Assembly (NCBI GenBank): GCA_963708245.1
Contig: OY970201.1
Span: 5,580,001-5,644,000 of the forward strand
Source of the DNA: CAVYXK01 sp963708245
GTDB lineage: Bacteria; Pseudomonadota; Alphaproteobacteria; Acetobacterales; Acetobacteraceae
Length of the DNA: 64,000 bases
Direction of reading: 5' to 3'
Under the pieces are notes generated by a model. That model did not search any database. It saw only the letters and a program-made list of their open reading frames with translations, and was not told the origin of the DNA. The position numbers and the translations under genes were made by a program. Shown here piece after piece: positions 52,791-61,735 of this stretch (its first letter is position 1; every line of letters starts with the position of its first letter).

Positions 52791-54464
52791 TCAGCGAGAT
52801 GCGCGCCCCTCGGGCTCGGCGGCCGGCGTCGAGACCGAGTGCGGGAGCTTGGACGCCGGGCTCCGCGACCGGGTTGGATCGACGGCCAGATAGCGGCATG
52901 GAAGCGGCGGCGTGGCGTCGCGCTGACACGCCGCCGCGCGGGCCAGCACCGCATGATCATCGTGCGACATCCGGCCGGCCTCGCGCAGGTGGTCGGTCCA
53001 GCTCTCCATCGACCAGATTTCCAGCCAGCCCTCGGGATGTGCCACGTCCTCGTAGAGCTGCCAGATCACCGCGCCTGCCCGCCCGCGCACCAGCCGCACT
53101 TCGGCCATCACGTCCAGGAACTCGCCGCGCCGCCGAGGATCGACGCGGTCCTGCATGGTCTCCAACACCCGCCCATGCGCCAGCATCGGCATGAACTCGG
53201 CTGCCGGTGCCTCGGGAACCGCCTCCGGCGGGGCGGCGGCGGGCGCCCGCGGGGCCACCATGTCCAGGCTGAAGCCGCGCACCAGGACACCTGTTGCGGC
53301 TCCAAACGCCGCTGCGGCAAGCAATGTCTTCGACAGCCCAATCTCGTCGCCGAGCCAGCCCCAGCCGAAGGCGCCCAGGGTCAGCGCGCCGTTATAGGCG
53401 AGCTGGTAGATCGCCAGAGACCGTGCCCGCACCCAGGGTGGCGCCACGAGCTGGGCAGCGGCCTGGACCACCGCGAAGGCGGCCACCCAGCCAGTTCCGA
53501 ACAGCGCCATCCCGGCGGCGGCGACCAACCAATGGCGGGCGAGCCCGAGCAGCGCAATGCCGGCACAGGAGGCAAGCGTGGCCGCCAGCACCGTCCACCC
53601 GCGATTGAGGCGCAGCGTCACGGCCGGCAACAGCATGCCCGAGGTCACGCCACCCACACCCATGAGGCCAAGGATGAACCCATACATGCCAGGGCCGAGG
53701 CCGAGCTGGTCCCGCACCACCAGCGGCAGCAGCGCCCACGGCGCGGCGGCCGGCAGCGAATAGGCGAACGCGCGGACCATCGCCGCCTGCATCGCCGGGG
53801 TGTTGCGGACGAAGCGCATGCCGGCGCGCATGGCCGACAGCAGATGCTCGCGCGGCAGGGCACTCAACTGGTCGCGCCGTCGCTTGCGCCAGATCGCCAG
53901 CGCCCAGATCACCGCTCCGATCGAAACGGCATAAAGCGCAAAGGCGAACCCGGCGCCGCCCAGCAGCACGAGGAAGCCGGCCAGCGCCGGTCCCAGCGCG
54001 CGCGCTAGGTTGAAGCCGATCCCGTTCAGCGCGATCGCCGGTACCAGGTCGCCGCGTGGCACCAGCTCCGGCACGATGGCGCTCCAGGCCGGGGCGGTCA
54101 GCGCCGAGCCGATGCCGATCGCAAATGTCAGCCCCAGCAGACCCCAGGCGCCGGTCTGGTGGGCGAGGGTCAGACCAGCCAGCAGCGCAGCGGACAGCAT
54201 GGTCCAGCCCTGCGCGCCGATCAGGAAACGGCGGCGATCGACAATATCGGCCAGCGCCCCGCCGGGCAGGGCCAGCAGGAAGGCGGGCAGGATGGTGGCA
54301 GCCTGCACCATCGCCACGAAGAACGGCGACGGGGCGAGCGAGGTCATCAGCCAACCGGCGCCGGTGTTTTGCAGCCAAGTGCCAAGCGAGGTCACCACGA
54401 AGGCGATCCACAACCGCCGATAGACGGTCAGGCGCAGCGGATGGAGAGCTGCGGGAAGACGCAT
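52791..54464 (-). CDS. MFS exporter of the MFS_3/EntS group with C-terminal monooxygenase-like domain
   Basis: 557 residues. Twelve predicted spans (about 15-410) with the EntS-like N-terminus RRLWIAFVVTSLGTWLQNTG and GGALADIVDRRRFL. A soluble C-terminal region (430-540; AGAVIWQLYEDVAHPEGWLE and SMESWTDHLREAGR) resembles an antibiotic-biosynthesis monooxygenase (ABM) ferredoxin-like fold, as seen in PF05977 members. Exported compound unknown. Divergent from the GST gene across 100 bases. Confidence 0.87.
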   Translation of the reverse strand: MRLPAALHPLRLTVYRRLWIAFVVTSLGTWLQNTGAGWLMTSLAPSPFFVAMVQAATILPAFLLALPGGALADIVDRRRFLIGAQGWTMLSAALLAGLTLAHQTGAWGLLGLTFAIGIGSALTAPAWSAIVPELVPRGDLVPAIALNGIGFNLARALGPALAGFLVLLGGAGFAFALYAVSIGAVIWALAIWRKRRRDQLSALPREHLLSAMRAGMRFVRNTPAMQAAMVRAFAYSLPAAAPWALLPLVVRDQLGLGPGMYGFILGLMGVGGVTSGMLLPAVTLRLNRGWTVLAATLASCAGIALLGLARHWLVAAAGMALFGTGWVAAFAVVQAAAQLVAPPWVRARSLAIYQLAYNGALTLGAFGWGWLGDEIGLSKTLLAAAAFGAATGVLVRGFSLDMVAPRAPAAAPPEAVPEAPAAEFMPMLAHGRVLETMQDRVDPRRRGEFLDVMAEVRLVRGRAGAVIWQLYEDVAHPEGWLEIWSMESWTDHLREAGRMSHDDHAVLARAAACQRDATPPLPCRYLAVDPTRSRSPASKLPHSVSTPAAEPEGRASR

Positions 54465-54564
54465 CGCGATCCTCGCGGGCGGCGTTCAAAGGTCGGGCAA
54501 ATCGGCCCGAGTCGAGGTTTATCTCACGCTTGCAATCGAGGGTGAAAGGAAGTGATATTGCGGA

Positions 54565-55260
54565 ATGGCAATCGTAATGCACGAGCTTGCGGGGGCCGAT
54601 CCGGCACTGCGGTTCAGCCCGTACTGCTGGCGCATCCGCATGGCGCTGGCACACAAGGATCTGCCGGTCCGCACCATTCCCTGGCGCTTCTCAGACAAGC
54701 AGGCGCTTGCCTTTTCCGGCCAGGGCCGCGTGCCGGTGATCAAGGATGGCAGCAAGGTGGTCTCGGATAGCTGGGCCATCGCAACGTACCTGGAGGAGCG
54801 TTACGACGACCGACCGACCCTGTTCGGCTGCGAGATGGGCCACGCGCACGCACTGTTCATCAACGCCTGGACCGACGAGGTCATGCATCCGGCAATCGCG
54901 CGACTGATTATCCGTGACATCGTGGATGTACTCGATCCTAAGGACCGCCCTTATTTCCGCAAGACCCGCGAGGAGCGGTTCGGGATGAAGCTAGATCAGG
55001 TCCAGGCCGGGCGAGAAGAGCGGCTGCCCGCATTCCGTGCCTCTCTCGCTCCGCTGCGAACCACGCTCGCCAGGCAGGGGTGGTTCGGCGGCGACGACGG
55101 CCCTAGCTACGCCGATTACATTGTGTTCGGCGCCTTCATGTGGGCGCGCTGCACCAGCCGGTTCGAGCTTTTGGCAGCGGATGATCCGTTGGCGGCGTGG
55201 AGGTCGCGGATGCTCGACCTATTCGGTGGCTTGGCGCGGGCTGCGCCTATAGCGGCCTGA
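54565..55260 (+). CDS. Glutathione S-transferase family protein (etherase-like)
   Basis: 231 residues. Thioredoxin-like N-terminal domain with FSPYCWRIRMALAHK (residues 18-32; the Ser/Cys site) and QGRVPVIKDGSKVVSDSWAIATYLEE, then an all-helical C-terminal domain ending SYADYIVFGAFMWAR. The layout resembles LigE/LigF-type beta-etherase GSTs. Convergent with yjbQ. Substrate unknown. Confidence 0.88.
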   Translation: MAIVMHELAGADPALRFSPYCWRIRMALAHKDLPVRTIPWRFSDKQALAFSGQGRVPVIKDGSKVVSDSWAIATYLEERYDDRPTLFGCEMGHAHALFINAWTDEVMHPAIARLIIRDIVDVLDPKDRPYFRKTREERFGMKLDQVQAGREERLPAFRASLAPLRTTLARQGWFGGDDGPSYADYIVFGAFMWARCTSRFELLAADDPLAAWRSRMLDLFGGLARAAPIAA

Positions 55261-55266
55261 GCAGCC

Positions 55267-55674
55267 TTATTCCCCGATCAGGTGCAAGACGAGTTCCCGC
55301 CGATGCGGACTCGCACGATGCTCGAACAGATAGATTGCCTGCCAAGTGCCAAGCATCAGGCGCCTGTCCTGCACCGGCACGGAGAGTTGCGTCTGCGTCA
55401 GCGCCGCCCGGATGTGCGCCGGCATGTCATCCGACCCTTCGTCGGCATGGCGGTAGTGACTTGATTCGGGTACCAGGCGGCGGAAGAATGCCTCCAGGTC
55501 GGCGCGAACATCCGGGTCGGCGTTCTCTTGCACCAGCAGCGACGCCGACGTGTGGCGGCACCATACAGTCAACAGCCCGAGGCCGATCCGCTCAGCCGCG
55601 ACCCAGTCAGCGAGCAGTCCAGTAAATCCGTGACCGCGCGTCTCGACCGTGACGCGATGCAGCGCCTGTTTCAC
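55267..55674 (-). CDS. YjbQ family (UPF0047) protein
   Basis: 135 residues: GLLTVWCRHTSASLLVQENADPDV-type core (residues 33-56), SSHYRHADEGSDDMPAHIRAAL, and LMLGTWQAIYLFEHR. These conserved His/Glu residues bind metal or phosphate. Some members have a weak thiamine-phosphate synthase activity; the true role is unsettled. Divergent from the reductase gene with 53 bases between starts. Confidence 0.9.
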   Translation of the reverse strand: MKQALHRVTVETRGHGFTGLLADWVAAERIGLGLLTVWCRHTSASLLVQENADPDVRADLEAFFRRLVPESSHYRHADEGSDDMPAHIRAALTQTQLSVPVQDRRLMLGTWQAIYLFEHRASPHRRELVLHLIGE

Positions 55675-55727
55675 GGGGCTACAGTTGGACCGCGTTCAAC
55701 CCCGCCACAACCCTATCGGGATTGCGT

Positions 55728-56798
55728 ATGGCCCGCCCCCGCTTCCACCGGCTTCGAATCGCCGATCTCCGCCGCGAGACGGCGGAGTGTGTGTCCCTGG
55801 CCTTCGCGGTTCCCGACCGCCTGCGCGAGGCGTACCGCTTTGCCCCCGGCCAGTATCTGACGCTTCGCGCCACGCTGGACGGCGAAGACCTACGGCGCTC
55901 CTATTCTATCTGCTCGGGGCTCGATGACGGCGAACTTCGCGTTGCTATCAAGCGACTTCCAGGCGGTGCTTTCTCGACGTGGGCCAACGAGAGCTTGGGT
56001 GTCGGCAATATGATGGAGGTGATGACACCGGATGGGCGTTTCGGTGTGCCGATTGAGCGGGGCTCGCAGCGCACGCTTGTGGCTTTTGCCGCCGGCTCAG
56101 GCATCACTCCCGTGCTGTCGATCCTGAAGACTGTCCTCGTGCGCGAGCGAGGGCAGTTCATGCTGTTTTACGGCAACCGGACCAGCGGCGGGATCATCTT
56201 CCGCACGGAGCTCGAGGACCTGAAGGACCGATTCATGTCGCGACTTTCAGTGTGGCACGTGCTGTCGCGCGAGCGGCAGGACATCCCGATCCTGAATGGC
56301 AGGCTGGATCCGGATAAGCTGCGTGCACTGATTTGCTGGGTAATTTCGGTCAATGACATCGCACACGCATTTGTCTGCGGGCCACAGCCAATGATTGAGG
56401 GGCTGGCACCCGCGCTTCTCGATCTTGGCCTTACGCGCGAACAGGTGCACGTGGAGCGCTTCACGCCCGGGGAGGGCGGCCGCCCGGCGCCGATTCGGCA
56501 GACCTCAGAGGTAGCTCCCACAGCCGAGGCCACGGTTGTATTCGAGGGCATTCGCAGCACGTTCCCCGTCGCCGCCGGCGAAGCGATCATCGACGCCGGC
56601 ATGCGCGCCGGGCTCGATCTGCCGTACTCGTGCAAGGGCGGGATGTGCTGCACCTGCCGCGCCCGGCTGATCGAGGGGCAGGTGGAGATGGCGACGAACT
56701 ATTCGCTCGAGCCGTGGGAGATTGATGCCGGCTACGTGCTGACCTGCCAGTCTCGCCCTCTCAGCCCGCGCGTCGTGATCGACTACGACGCCGTCTGA
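55728..56798 (+). CDS. PaaE-like ferredoxin-NAD(P)H oxidoreductase
   Basis: 356 residues: FAD-binding ferredoxin-reductase domain (RRSYSICSG at about 62-70), NAD(P)-binding domain (AAGSGITPVLSILKTVL), and a C-terminal plant-type 2Fe-2S ferredoxin (CKGGMCCTC and later LTCQSRP). This is the layout of PaaE, the reductase of the phenylacetyl-CoA epoxidase. No paaABCD genes adjoin it, so it may serve another oxygenase. ATG 55728; TTG 55722 is possible. Confidence 0.88.
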   Translation: MARPRFHRLRIADLRRETAECVSLAFAVPDRLREAYRFAPGQYLTLRATLDGEDLRRSYSICSGLDDGELRVAIKRLPGGAFSTWANESLGVGNMMEVMTPDGRFGVPIERGSQRTLVAFAAGSGITPVLSILKTVLVRERGQFMLFYGNRTSGGIIFRTELEDLKDRFMSRLSVWHVLSRERQDIPILNGRLDPDKLRALICWVISVNDIAHAFVCGPQPMIEGLAPALLDLGLTREQVHVERFTPGEGGRPAPIRQTSEVAPTAEATVVFEGIRSTFPVAAGEAIIDAGMRAGLDLPYSCKGGMCCTCRARLIEGQVEMATNYSLEPWEIDAGYVLTCQSRPLSPRVVIDYDAV

Positions 56799-56802
56799 TG
56801 AT

Positions 56803-56830
56803 CCCTCCCGTGCCGGAGGGCAGGGGAGGG
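56803..56830. terminator. Candidate bidirectional terminator hairpin
   Basis: CCCTCCC (56803-56809) pairs with GGGAGGG (56824-56830) between the convergent reductase and glycine-zipper genes. There is no U-tract. Confidence 0.35.
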
Positions 56831-56852
56831 GAGCCCGCCAGTCGGCGTGCCG

Positions 56853-57149
56853 TCAGTACCCGTATGGCGGAGGTGGAGGAGGCGGCGGTAGAGCGTAACC
56901 ATAGGACGGGGGCGGCGGGGGGGTGGGTGTGGTGGCGGCGCCGCCGACTGCACCCAAGGCTCCGCCGACCAGCGCACCGATGCCCGCACCCTTGCCACCG
57001 CCGGCAATGCCACCGATCGCAGCACCGGTCCCGGCCCCAATCAGGGCACCTCCCGCGGCGCGCTGCCCAGGGTCGTACGGATTGGTGCAGCCAGTAACCG
57101 CTAGAGCCATACCGAGCGCCAAGGCAGTCGGCGCGATAATCTTTCTCAT
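56853..57149 (-). CDS. Glycine-zipper outer-membrane lipoprotein
   Basis: About 98 residues: a lipoprotein signal with lipobox VTGCTN (Cys about residue 18), then a glycine-zipper span (GGALIGAGTGAAIGGIAGGG and a second repeat) and a proline/tyrosine-rich tail. SlyB/YMGG-type proteins of this form span or brace the outer membrane. AAGGAG is 8 bases before ATG 57149. Confidence 0.85.
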   Translation of the reverse strand: MRKIIAPTALALGMALAVTGCTNPYDPGQRAAGGALIGAGTGAAIGGIAGGGKGAGIGALVGGALGAVGGAATTPTPPPPPSYGYALPPPPPPPPYGY

Positions 57150-57347
57150 TTGGAGCACTCCTTCTTATCCTCCCATACAATCTATTTTAGGTAACGAGGC
57201 GGAGCTTCACAGCCGCTGTGTGCGCGGGAATAGAGCGGTAGATCGTGGCGCAAGCTTGTCGCTGGCGCGGCGATACTCGGGTCTGCGCAGTTCGGGGACT
57301 ACCTGGGTGTCGCTACAGCATTCGCGCCGATTCGCTGTGCCCTGGCC

Positions 57348-58103
57348 TCAAATTCGTCCGCCGCCCCATACAACCCGGCCAATCACGGCCACCTCGTGGG
57401 CTCGCTCGGACGGGATCCGCTCGGGCTCGTAGATCGCGTTGTCGCTGATCAGCAACAGACTGCCGTCGAGCTTGCGTTGCACCCGCTTCACCAGGCGCTC
57501 GCCCTGAAACTCAAGAACGTAGATGCCGAATTCGCGAAGCTTACGGTCGGTGATGTCGATCAGCAGCAGGTCATTGTCGCGGATCGTGGGCTGCATCGAT
57601 TCACCGACCGCCGCCTCCAGCAAAAGGTCGGTCGGCTCCAGCCCGAACGTATCGCGGATCCAGTCATGGCCGAAGGCAATGAACTCGCTCCGAGTGGTCG
57701 GCGGCGGTGGCGTGCCTGCGCCGGCAGCCGCCGCCTCGGTCCGTTTGGGCAGCACCACGAACCTGCGAAGATCAAGCGTGCCGTCAGCCGCCGTCGCCGC
57801 CGCCCCGCGCTCGGTCTTCGGCACGTCCTGAAATTGCGGCTCCGGCCCCTCCCCTTTGGTGAGCCACGCGATACTGACCGAGGTTGCGTCGGCCAATGCC
57901 ACCAAGCGCTCGCGACTTGGTTCGGCCTCTCCGCGAAGCCATTTCCGGAATGCCGACGGCGACACGCCGACCGCGCGGGCCAGCCGGTCGGCGCTCGGCC
58001 AGTGCCGCAGGATCGCCTGCAAGCGGGCTACGAAGGCCGCCCTGCTCGCGCCGCGTCCCGGCGGTTCAGCATCTTTCGGCGCTGGCTCTCTGGGACGTGG
58101 CAT
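57348..58103 (-). CDS. Phage-type repressor: XRE HTH fused to S24 (LexA-like) peptidase
   Basis: 251 residues. HTH domain at about 30-75 (DRLARAVGVSPSAFRKWLRGE), a linker, and a C-terminal S24 domain with the nucleophile in GESMQPTI and the general base Lys in ERLVKRVQRK. Such repressors self-cleave in the SOS response. ATG 58103. Divergent from a small Ner-like gene across a 141-base region with two palindromes, the arrangement of a transposable-phage immunity switch; no other phage genes are present. Confidence 0.87.
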   Translation of the reverse strand: MPRPREPAPKDAEPPGRGASRAAFVARLQAILRHWPSADRLARAVGVSPSAFRKWLRGEAEPSRERLVALADATSVSIAWLTKGEGPEPQFQDVPKTERGAAATAADGTLDLRRFVVLPKRTEAAAAGAGTPPPPTTRSEFIAFGHDWIRDTFGLEPTDLLLEAAVGESMQPTIRDNDLLLIDITDRKLREFGIYVLEFQGERLVKRVQRKLDGSLLLISDNAIYEPERIPSERAHEVAVIGRVVWGGGRI

Positions 58104-58125
58104 GATTATCCCTACGACGTGACAT

Positions 58126-58139
58126 TGATCCACGGATCA
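58126..58139. promoter_or_regulatory. Candidate operator palindrome 1
   Basis: TGATCC-AC-GGATCA, a perfect 6+6 inverted repeat 23 bases upstream of the repressor start, suited to autoregulation by the repressor or by the Ner-like protein. Confidence 0.5.
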
Positions 58140-58217
58140 TTCAGATTGCCGACACTTTCTGGACAGACCTCCGCACCACCTGCGTTGTTCGGAACCGTGA
58201 CGCCCACTTTCGCGCGG

Positions 58218-58231
58218 TTCTCTAAAGAGAA
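58218..58231. promoter_or_regulatory. Candidate operator palindrome 2
   Basis: TTCTCT-AA-AGAGAA, a perfect 6+6 inverted repeat 14 bases upstream of the Ner-like start, followed directly by a second palindrome ATTCGAAT (58231-58238). Both would overlap the rightward promoter. Confidence 0.5.
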
Positions 58232-58244
58232 TTCGAATGATGCA

Positions 58245-58508
58245 ATGAGCGCACCGGACAACACAACTTCACATCTCCTGGACTGGCATCCCGCGGACGT
58301 GCTGGCCGCCCTGAAAAAACGCGGCCTCACTCTCGCCGGCCTTTCTGTGGTACACGGGTATCATCCGACTGCCGCCGGCAAGGCGCTGAGGCGCCCATGG
58401 CCGGCGATGGAGGCTGTCATCGCCGCAGAGCTCGGCCTGCCGCCGCACCGTGTTTGGCCGAGCCGCTATGATGCGGCCGGTCAGCCATTGCCACGGCAAC
58501 GCAAATGA
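58245..58508 (+). CDS. Ner/Nlp-like winged-helix DNA-binding protein
   Basis: 87 residues matching the Ner/SfsB/Nlp fold of Mu-like phages: DWHPADVLAALKKRGLTLAGL, then a recognition-helix segment GYHPTAAGKALRRPWPAME and ELGLPPHRVWPSRYD. In phage Mu, Ner represses the early and repressor promoters. ATG 58245. The 260 bases downstream (58509-58769) carry no phage gene; they appear empty. Confidence 0.85.
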   Translation: MSAPDNTTSHLLDWHPADVLAALKKRGLTLAGLSVVHGYHPTAAGKALRRPWPAMEAVIAAELGLPPHRVWPSRYDAAGQPLPRQRK

Positions 58509-58769
58509 GGGCTCGCCGGGCGTGCACAACGAACAGCGTCCCAGACGCTCCGTCTTGCCAAACTTCCTTGCTCGGCAAAGGGCTGTCCCGAATAGCAAGC
58601 GCCCACCACCCGTGATGAGATTCATCCCGTTGCCCGAAACTCCCCACACCGGTTGCCAGGCGCTGGCTCACCATGAGTTTATGCGGCGGAGTTTATGCGG
58701 CGGCAGCCTACCGCCCGACCGGGCCACCTCGCAGGGGCCGGGCATAAGGTTCGGAATCAGGAGGGGCGT

Positions 58770-59438
58770 ATGCCGGACGGACGGCTTTTTATCGGCAATC
58801 GTCGCTATTCGTCCTGGTCATTCCGCGGCTGGCTCGCCGTGCAACTGGCAGGACTCGACGTCGAGGTGACGGTGATTCCGTTCACTCCCGGCGGCGCGAC
58901 TGTGGCGATTGCCGCGGTGTCACCGAACCGGCTGGTCCCCTATCTCGAACAAGAGGGGGCGCGCGTCTGGGAGTCTGTGGCAATCCTGGAATACTGCGCC
59001 GAGCGCATGCCCTCGCTGTGGCCATCCGATCGGCGGGCTCGGGCCGAGGCTCGGTCGATGGTAGCGGAAATGCATGCCGGCTTCCGCGAGCTGCGCCAGG
59101 CGATGTGGATGAATCTCGGAGCCGATTTCGCCGGGCTTGGCCGCACGCCGGGGGCATGCGCCGACATCGCGCGAATCGAGGCGATGTGGGCCGATGCGCG
59201 CAGCCGTTTCGGCGGCGAGGGCCCGTTCCTGTTCGGCGGCGCTTTCTCCGCCGCCGATGCGATGTTCGCGCCGGTTGTTGCTCGGTTTCTGACTTGGCAG
59301 CCGGGGCTTTCGGACGCCACGCGAGCCTACTGCCAAGCAGTCCGCAACCATGACCTGGTGGCCCGCTGGTATGCGGATGCGGCCGCCGAGCCAGCGGCGT
59401 GGCTGCTGCCCGATTACGAGACGCCACCCGCGTCGTAA
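58770..59438 (+). CDS. Glutathione S-transferase family protein
   Basis: 222 residues: LFIGNRRYSSWSFRGWLAVQ (N-terminal thioredoxin-like domain with the SSWS catalytic serines at about residues 14-17), NRLVPYLEQEG, WESVAILEYCAE, and a helical C-terminal domain (PFLFGGAFSAADAMFAPVV). It resembles zeta/theta-like bacterial GSTs. GAGGGG precedes the ATG. Substrate unknown. Confidence 0.88.
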   Translation: MPDGRLFIGNRRYSSWSFRGWLAVQLAGLDVEVTVIPFTPGGATVAIAAVSPNRLVPYLEQEGARVWESVAILEYCAERMPSLWPSDRRARAEARSMVAEMHAGFRELRQAMWMNLGADFAGLGRTPGACADIARIEAMWADARSRFGGEGPFLFGGAFSAADAMFAPVVARFLTWQPGLSDATRAYCQAVRNHDLVARWYADAAAEPAAWLLPDYETPPAS

Positions 59439-59453
59439 CCTCGCACTGGGTGT

Positions 59454-60765
59454 TTATGTGCGAGCCGGGCTCAGCTCCTCCAGCGTGCGCCCCTTAGTCT
59501 CGGGCAGCAGCGACGCGGTGCACAGCAGACCCAGGACGCTCGCGATGGCTGCGCCGAGCTCGGCGGTCAGCAGCCCGTGCCAGTGCATCAGAATGGGAAA
59601 AGTGAACACCCCGATAAACCCGCCGATCTTGCCGGTCGCAGAAGCGATCCCGTGCCCAGTGGTCCTGGCCTCAACCGGGAACAGCTCCGCCGGATAGACG
59701 AAGGTGGTTGCGTTCGGCCCGAACTCAGTGAAGAAGTAGCTTATGCCGTAGATGACCAGGAACGGATAGATCAGCTTCTCGATCCCGGGGATCAGCGCCA
59801 TCGCCGTGAAGCTCACCGCCATCATGGCGAAGCCGAGGATCTGAATCGCCTTGCGCCCGAGTTCGATCCATCATGGCCGCGGCAACGAAATAGCCGGGTA
59901 CCGCCGCTACCGCGAAGACCATGAGCTGGGTCAGCGTCTCGGTCAGCAGACTCTGCTTCGGCGCGATCACATGCAGCACCATCGGGCTGCTGACCGTGTT
60001 TCCGTAATAAGCGAAGTCCATCAGGAACCAGGCCAGGCTTGCCCCGATCAGCCGCACGCGAAGGTCCTGACGGCGCAGCAGCGCGTGGAACCCTTCCGTG
60101 AAAGATACTTTCGCCTCCTTGCGCTTAGCCGCGGCCAGTCGGTAACGCGGCGTCTCCGCGAGCCGCCGGCGCATCTGGAAGACGGCGAGCGCCGGGATCG
60201 CTCCGAACGCCAACAGCAACCGCCAGGTCAGGTCGTGGCCGATGCCGCTGGCCAGCAGACCGGCTGCCAGGAGCGGACCTACCATCAGCCCGGCCGCTTG
60301 CATTGCGAACACCAGGCTCACCATCATGCCTCGGGTCTTTTTGCCAGCATATTCGCTCATCAGTGTCGAACTGACCGGATAGTCGCCGCCGATGCCGAGG
60401 CCCAGGATGATGCGGAACCCGATCAACCACCAGATGCTGGGCGAGAATGCGGAGGCAACTGCGCCCGCTGCCAGAACCAGCACCTCGTAGCCATAGATGC
60501 GCTTGCGGCCGAGCATGTCGGCCACTCGCCCGAACAGCAGCGCGCCCACCGCGGCGGCGAGCAGGGCCGTTGACGTGACGAGGCCCACGGCAACTGTCGT
60601 CGGATGCCACTCATCTTTGATGAGGCGCATCGCCACGCCGATGATGAACAGGTCGTAGGCGTCAGTGAAGAAGCCCATGCCAGAGATGAACATGATCTTC
60701 CAGTGCTCGCGGGTGACTCCGGATGCGTCGTAGCGCGCGAGCTCGTCCGCGGTGATATCCGACAT
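59454..60765 (-). pseudogene. MFS metabolite:H+ symporter, one-base frameshift
   Basis: About 435 residues if repaired. MFS sugar/phosphate-type permease: DAYDLFIIGVA, GRVADMLGRKRIYG, GLGIGGDYPVSSTLMSEYA, and the C-terminal PAELFPVEARTTGHG and PETKGRTLEEL. After AAAMMDR the frame breaks; deleting one T of the TT at 59862-59863 (plus strand) restores LGRKAIQIL and the rest. All motifs are conserved on both sides, so an assembly error is as likely as real inactivation. Start ATG 60765 with GAGG upstream. Confidence 0.82.
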
Positions 60766-60944
60766 GGTTGGCACCTCATCCCGTCCGGAATGCTTAGATG
60801 CGTGGCGGATACGCAGGTTCCCGAGCCGATTGTGAAGCTTTGATGACGCTCCCCTGTATCGCGCTTGCAATAAGGCTCTCACCGCCTGCCAAGCGTGTGG
60901 ACGAGCCATATGTCCGGCAGCGTTCTCCCCCGGATCGAACCGAC

Positions 60945-61526
60945 TTATTTTCTGCGGAAGCGCGCGGCGAGTTTAGCGTTAGCGCTATTGATATCGAATT
61001 CTTCCGGATCGAACCCTTCGCCGACCCACTCGACCAATTCGGCGTGCTCCGGATGGGCGGGATCGGCCAGGATCTCGAGCAGACGTTCATACCCAGGGAA
61101 ACCACCGCAGTCGTCTGGCGGGCAGTTGCGCTCGCCGGCAATGCAGACCGGATAAGATGTTTCCTCGAGAGGCGGTTCGCGCTTCTCGATGACGATGAGG
61201 TGTTCCCAGTCGTCACCGAAATCATAAGTATAGCTGAAGCGATCGACCCCGGATTTCACCAAGCTGTTCAGTGTCAGGCGGGACTCGTCCGCAACATCAT
61301 CCAGGGTGCCGCGACGGCCGTAGCGTTGGCCGTCAACATCGAAGGCATGCAGATGGGAATCGTGCCAGCCCATGGCGGTCTGAATTGCGTAATGCAGGTT
61401 CTTGAGCGTCATCGTTCCAGGCACGAGAAGGCGACGCCAGACTGGCGGTTGCGTGTAGCACAGCGTCACCTTCAGGCTGACGGCGCCCGCACTGGCACGT
61501 CCCTTCGGTTCGGTGGTTTTGGCCAT
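60945..61526 (-). CDS. Plasmid pRiA4b ORF-3 family protein
   Basis: 193 residues of PF07929: SLKVTLCYTQPPVWRRLLVP, TLKNLHYAIQTAMGWHDSHLHAF, YTYDFGDDWEHLIVIE, and CGGFPGYERLLEILADP. The family is widespread on plasmids and chromosomes, with no proven function. ATG 61526 has GGAG 9 bases upstream; ATG 61541 is an alternative. The gap 60766-60944 and the 209 bases upstream hold no other gene. Confidence 0.88.
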   Translation of the reverse strand: MAKTTEPKGRASAGAVSLKVTLCYTQPPVWRRLLVPGTMTLKNLHYAIQTAMGWHDSHLHAFDVDGQRYGRRGTLDDVADESRLTLNSLVKSGVDRFSYTYDFGDDWEHLIVIEKREPPLEETSYPVCIAGERNCPPDDCGGFPGYERLLEILADPAHPEHAELVEWVGEGFDPEEFDINSANAKLAARFRRK

Positions 61527-61735
61527 GTTCCTCGGCTCCATCGCCCCGACGATTCCCTATCGCCATCTTGTGCGCGATGGCTCGTGCGGCGGCAAGGAGC
61601 ATCTCGATCTCGACCGGCTGCACAAATCCGAGGGCAGCAGCAAGCCGGAGCGGAAGTGGGCATCTCCATGAGCGTTGCCTCAGATTCGCGCCCGCACTAG
61701 CCTCGCTGCGCTTCCGCAAGAAATGAGGCGGTACG

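Noticed and set aside
52839..54008. Open frame of about 390 codons antisense to the MFS exporter
   Set aside because: Gln/His/Arg-rich translation, no start site, no recognisable fold.
57348..58769. A prophage
   Set aside because: Only a repressor and a Ner-like gene are present; no integrase, transposase, terminase, capsid or lysis gene is found in the flanks.
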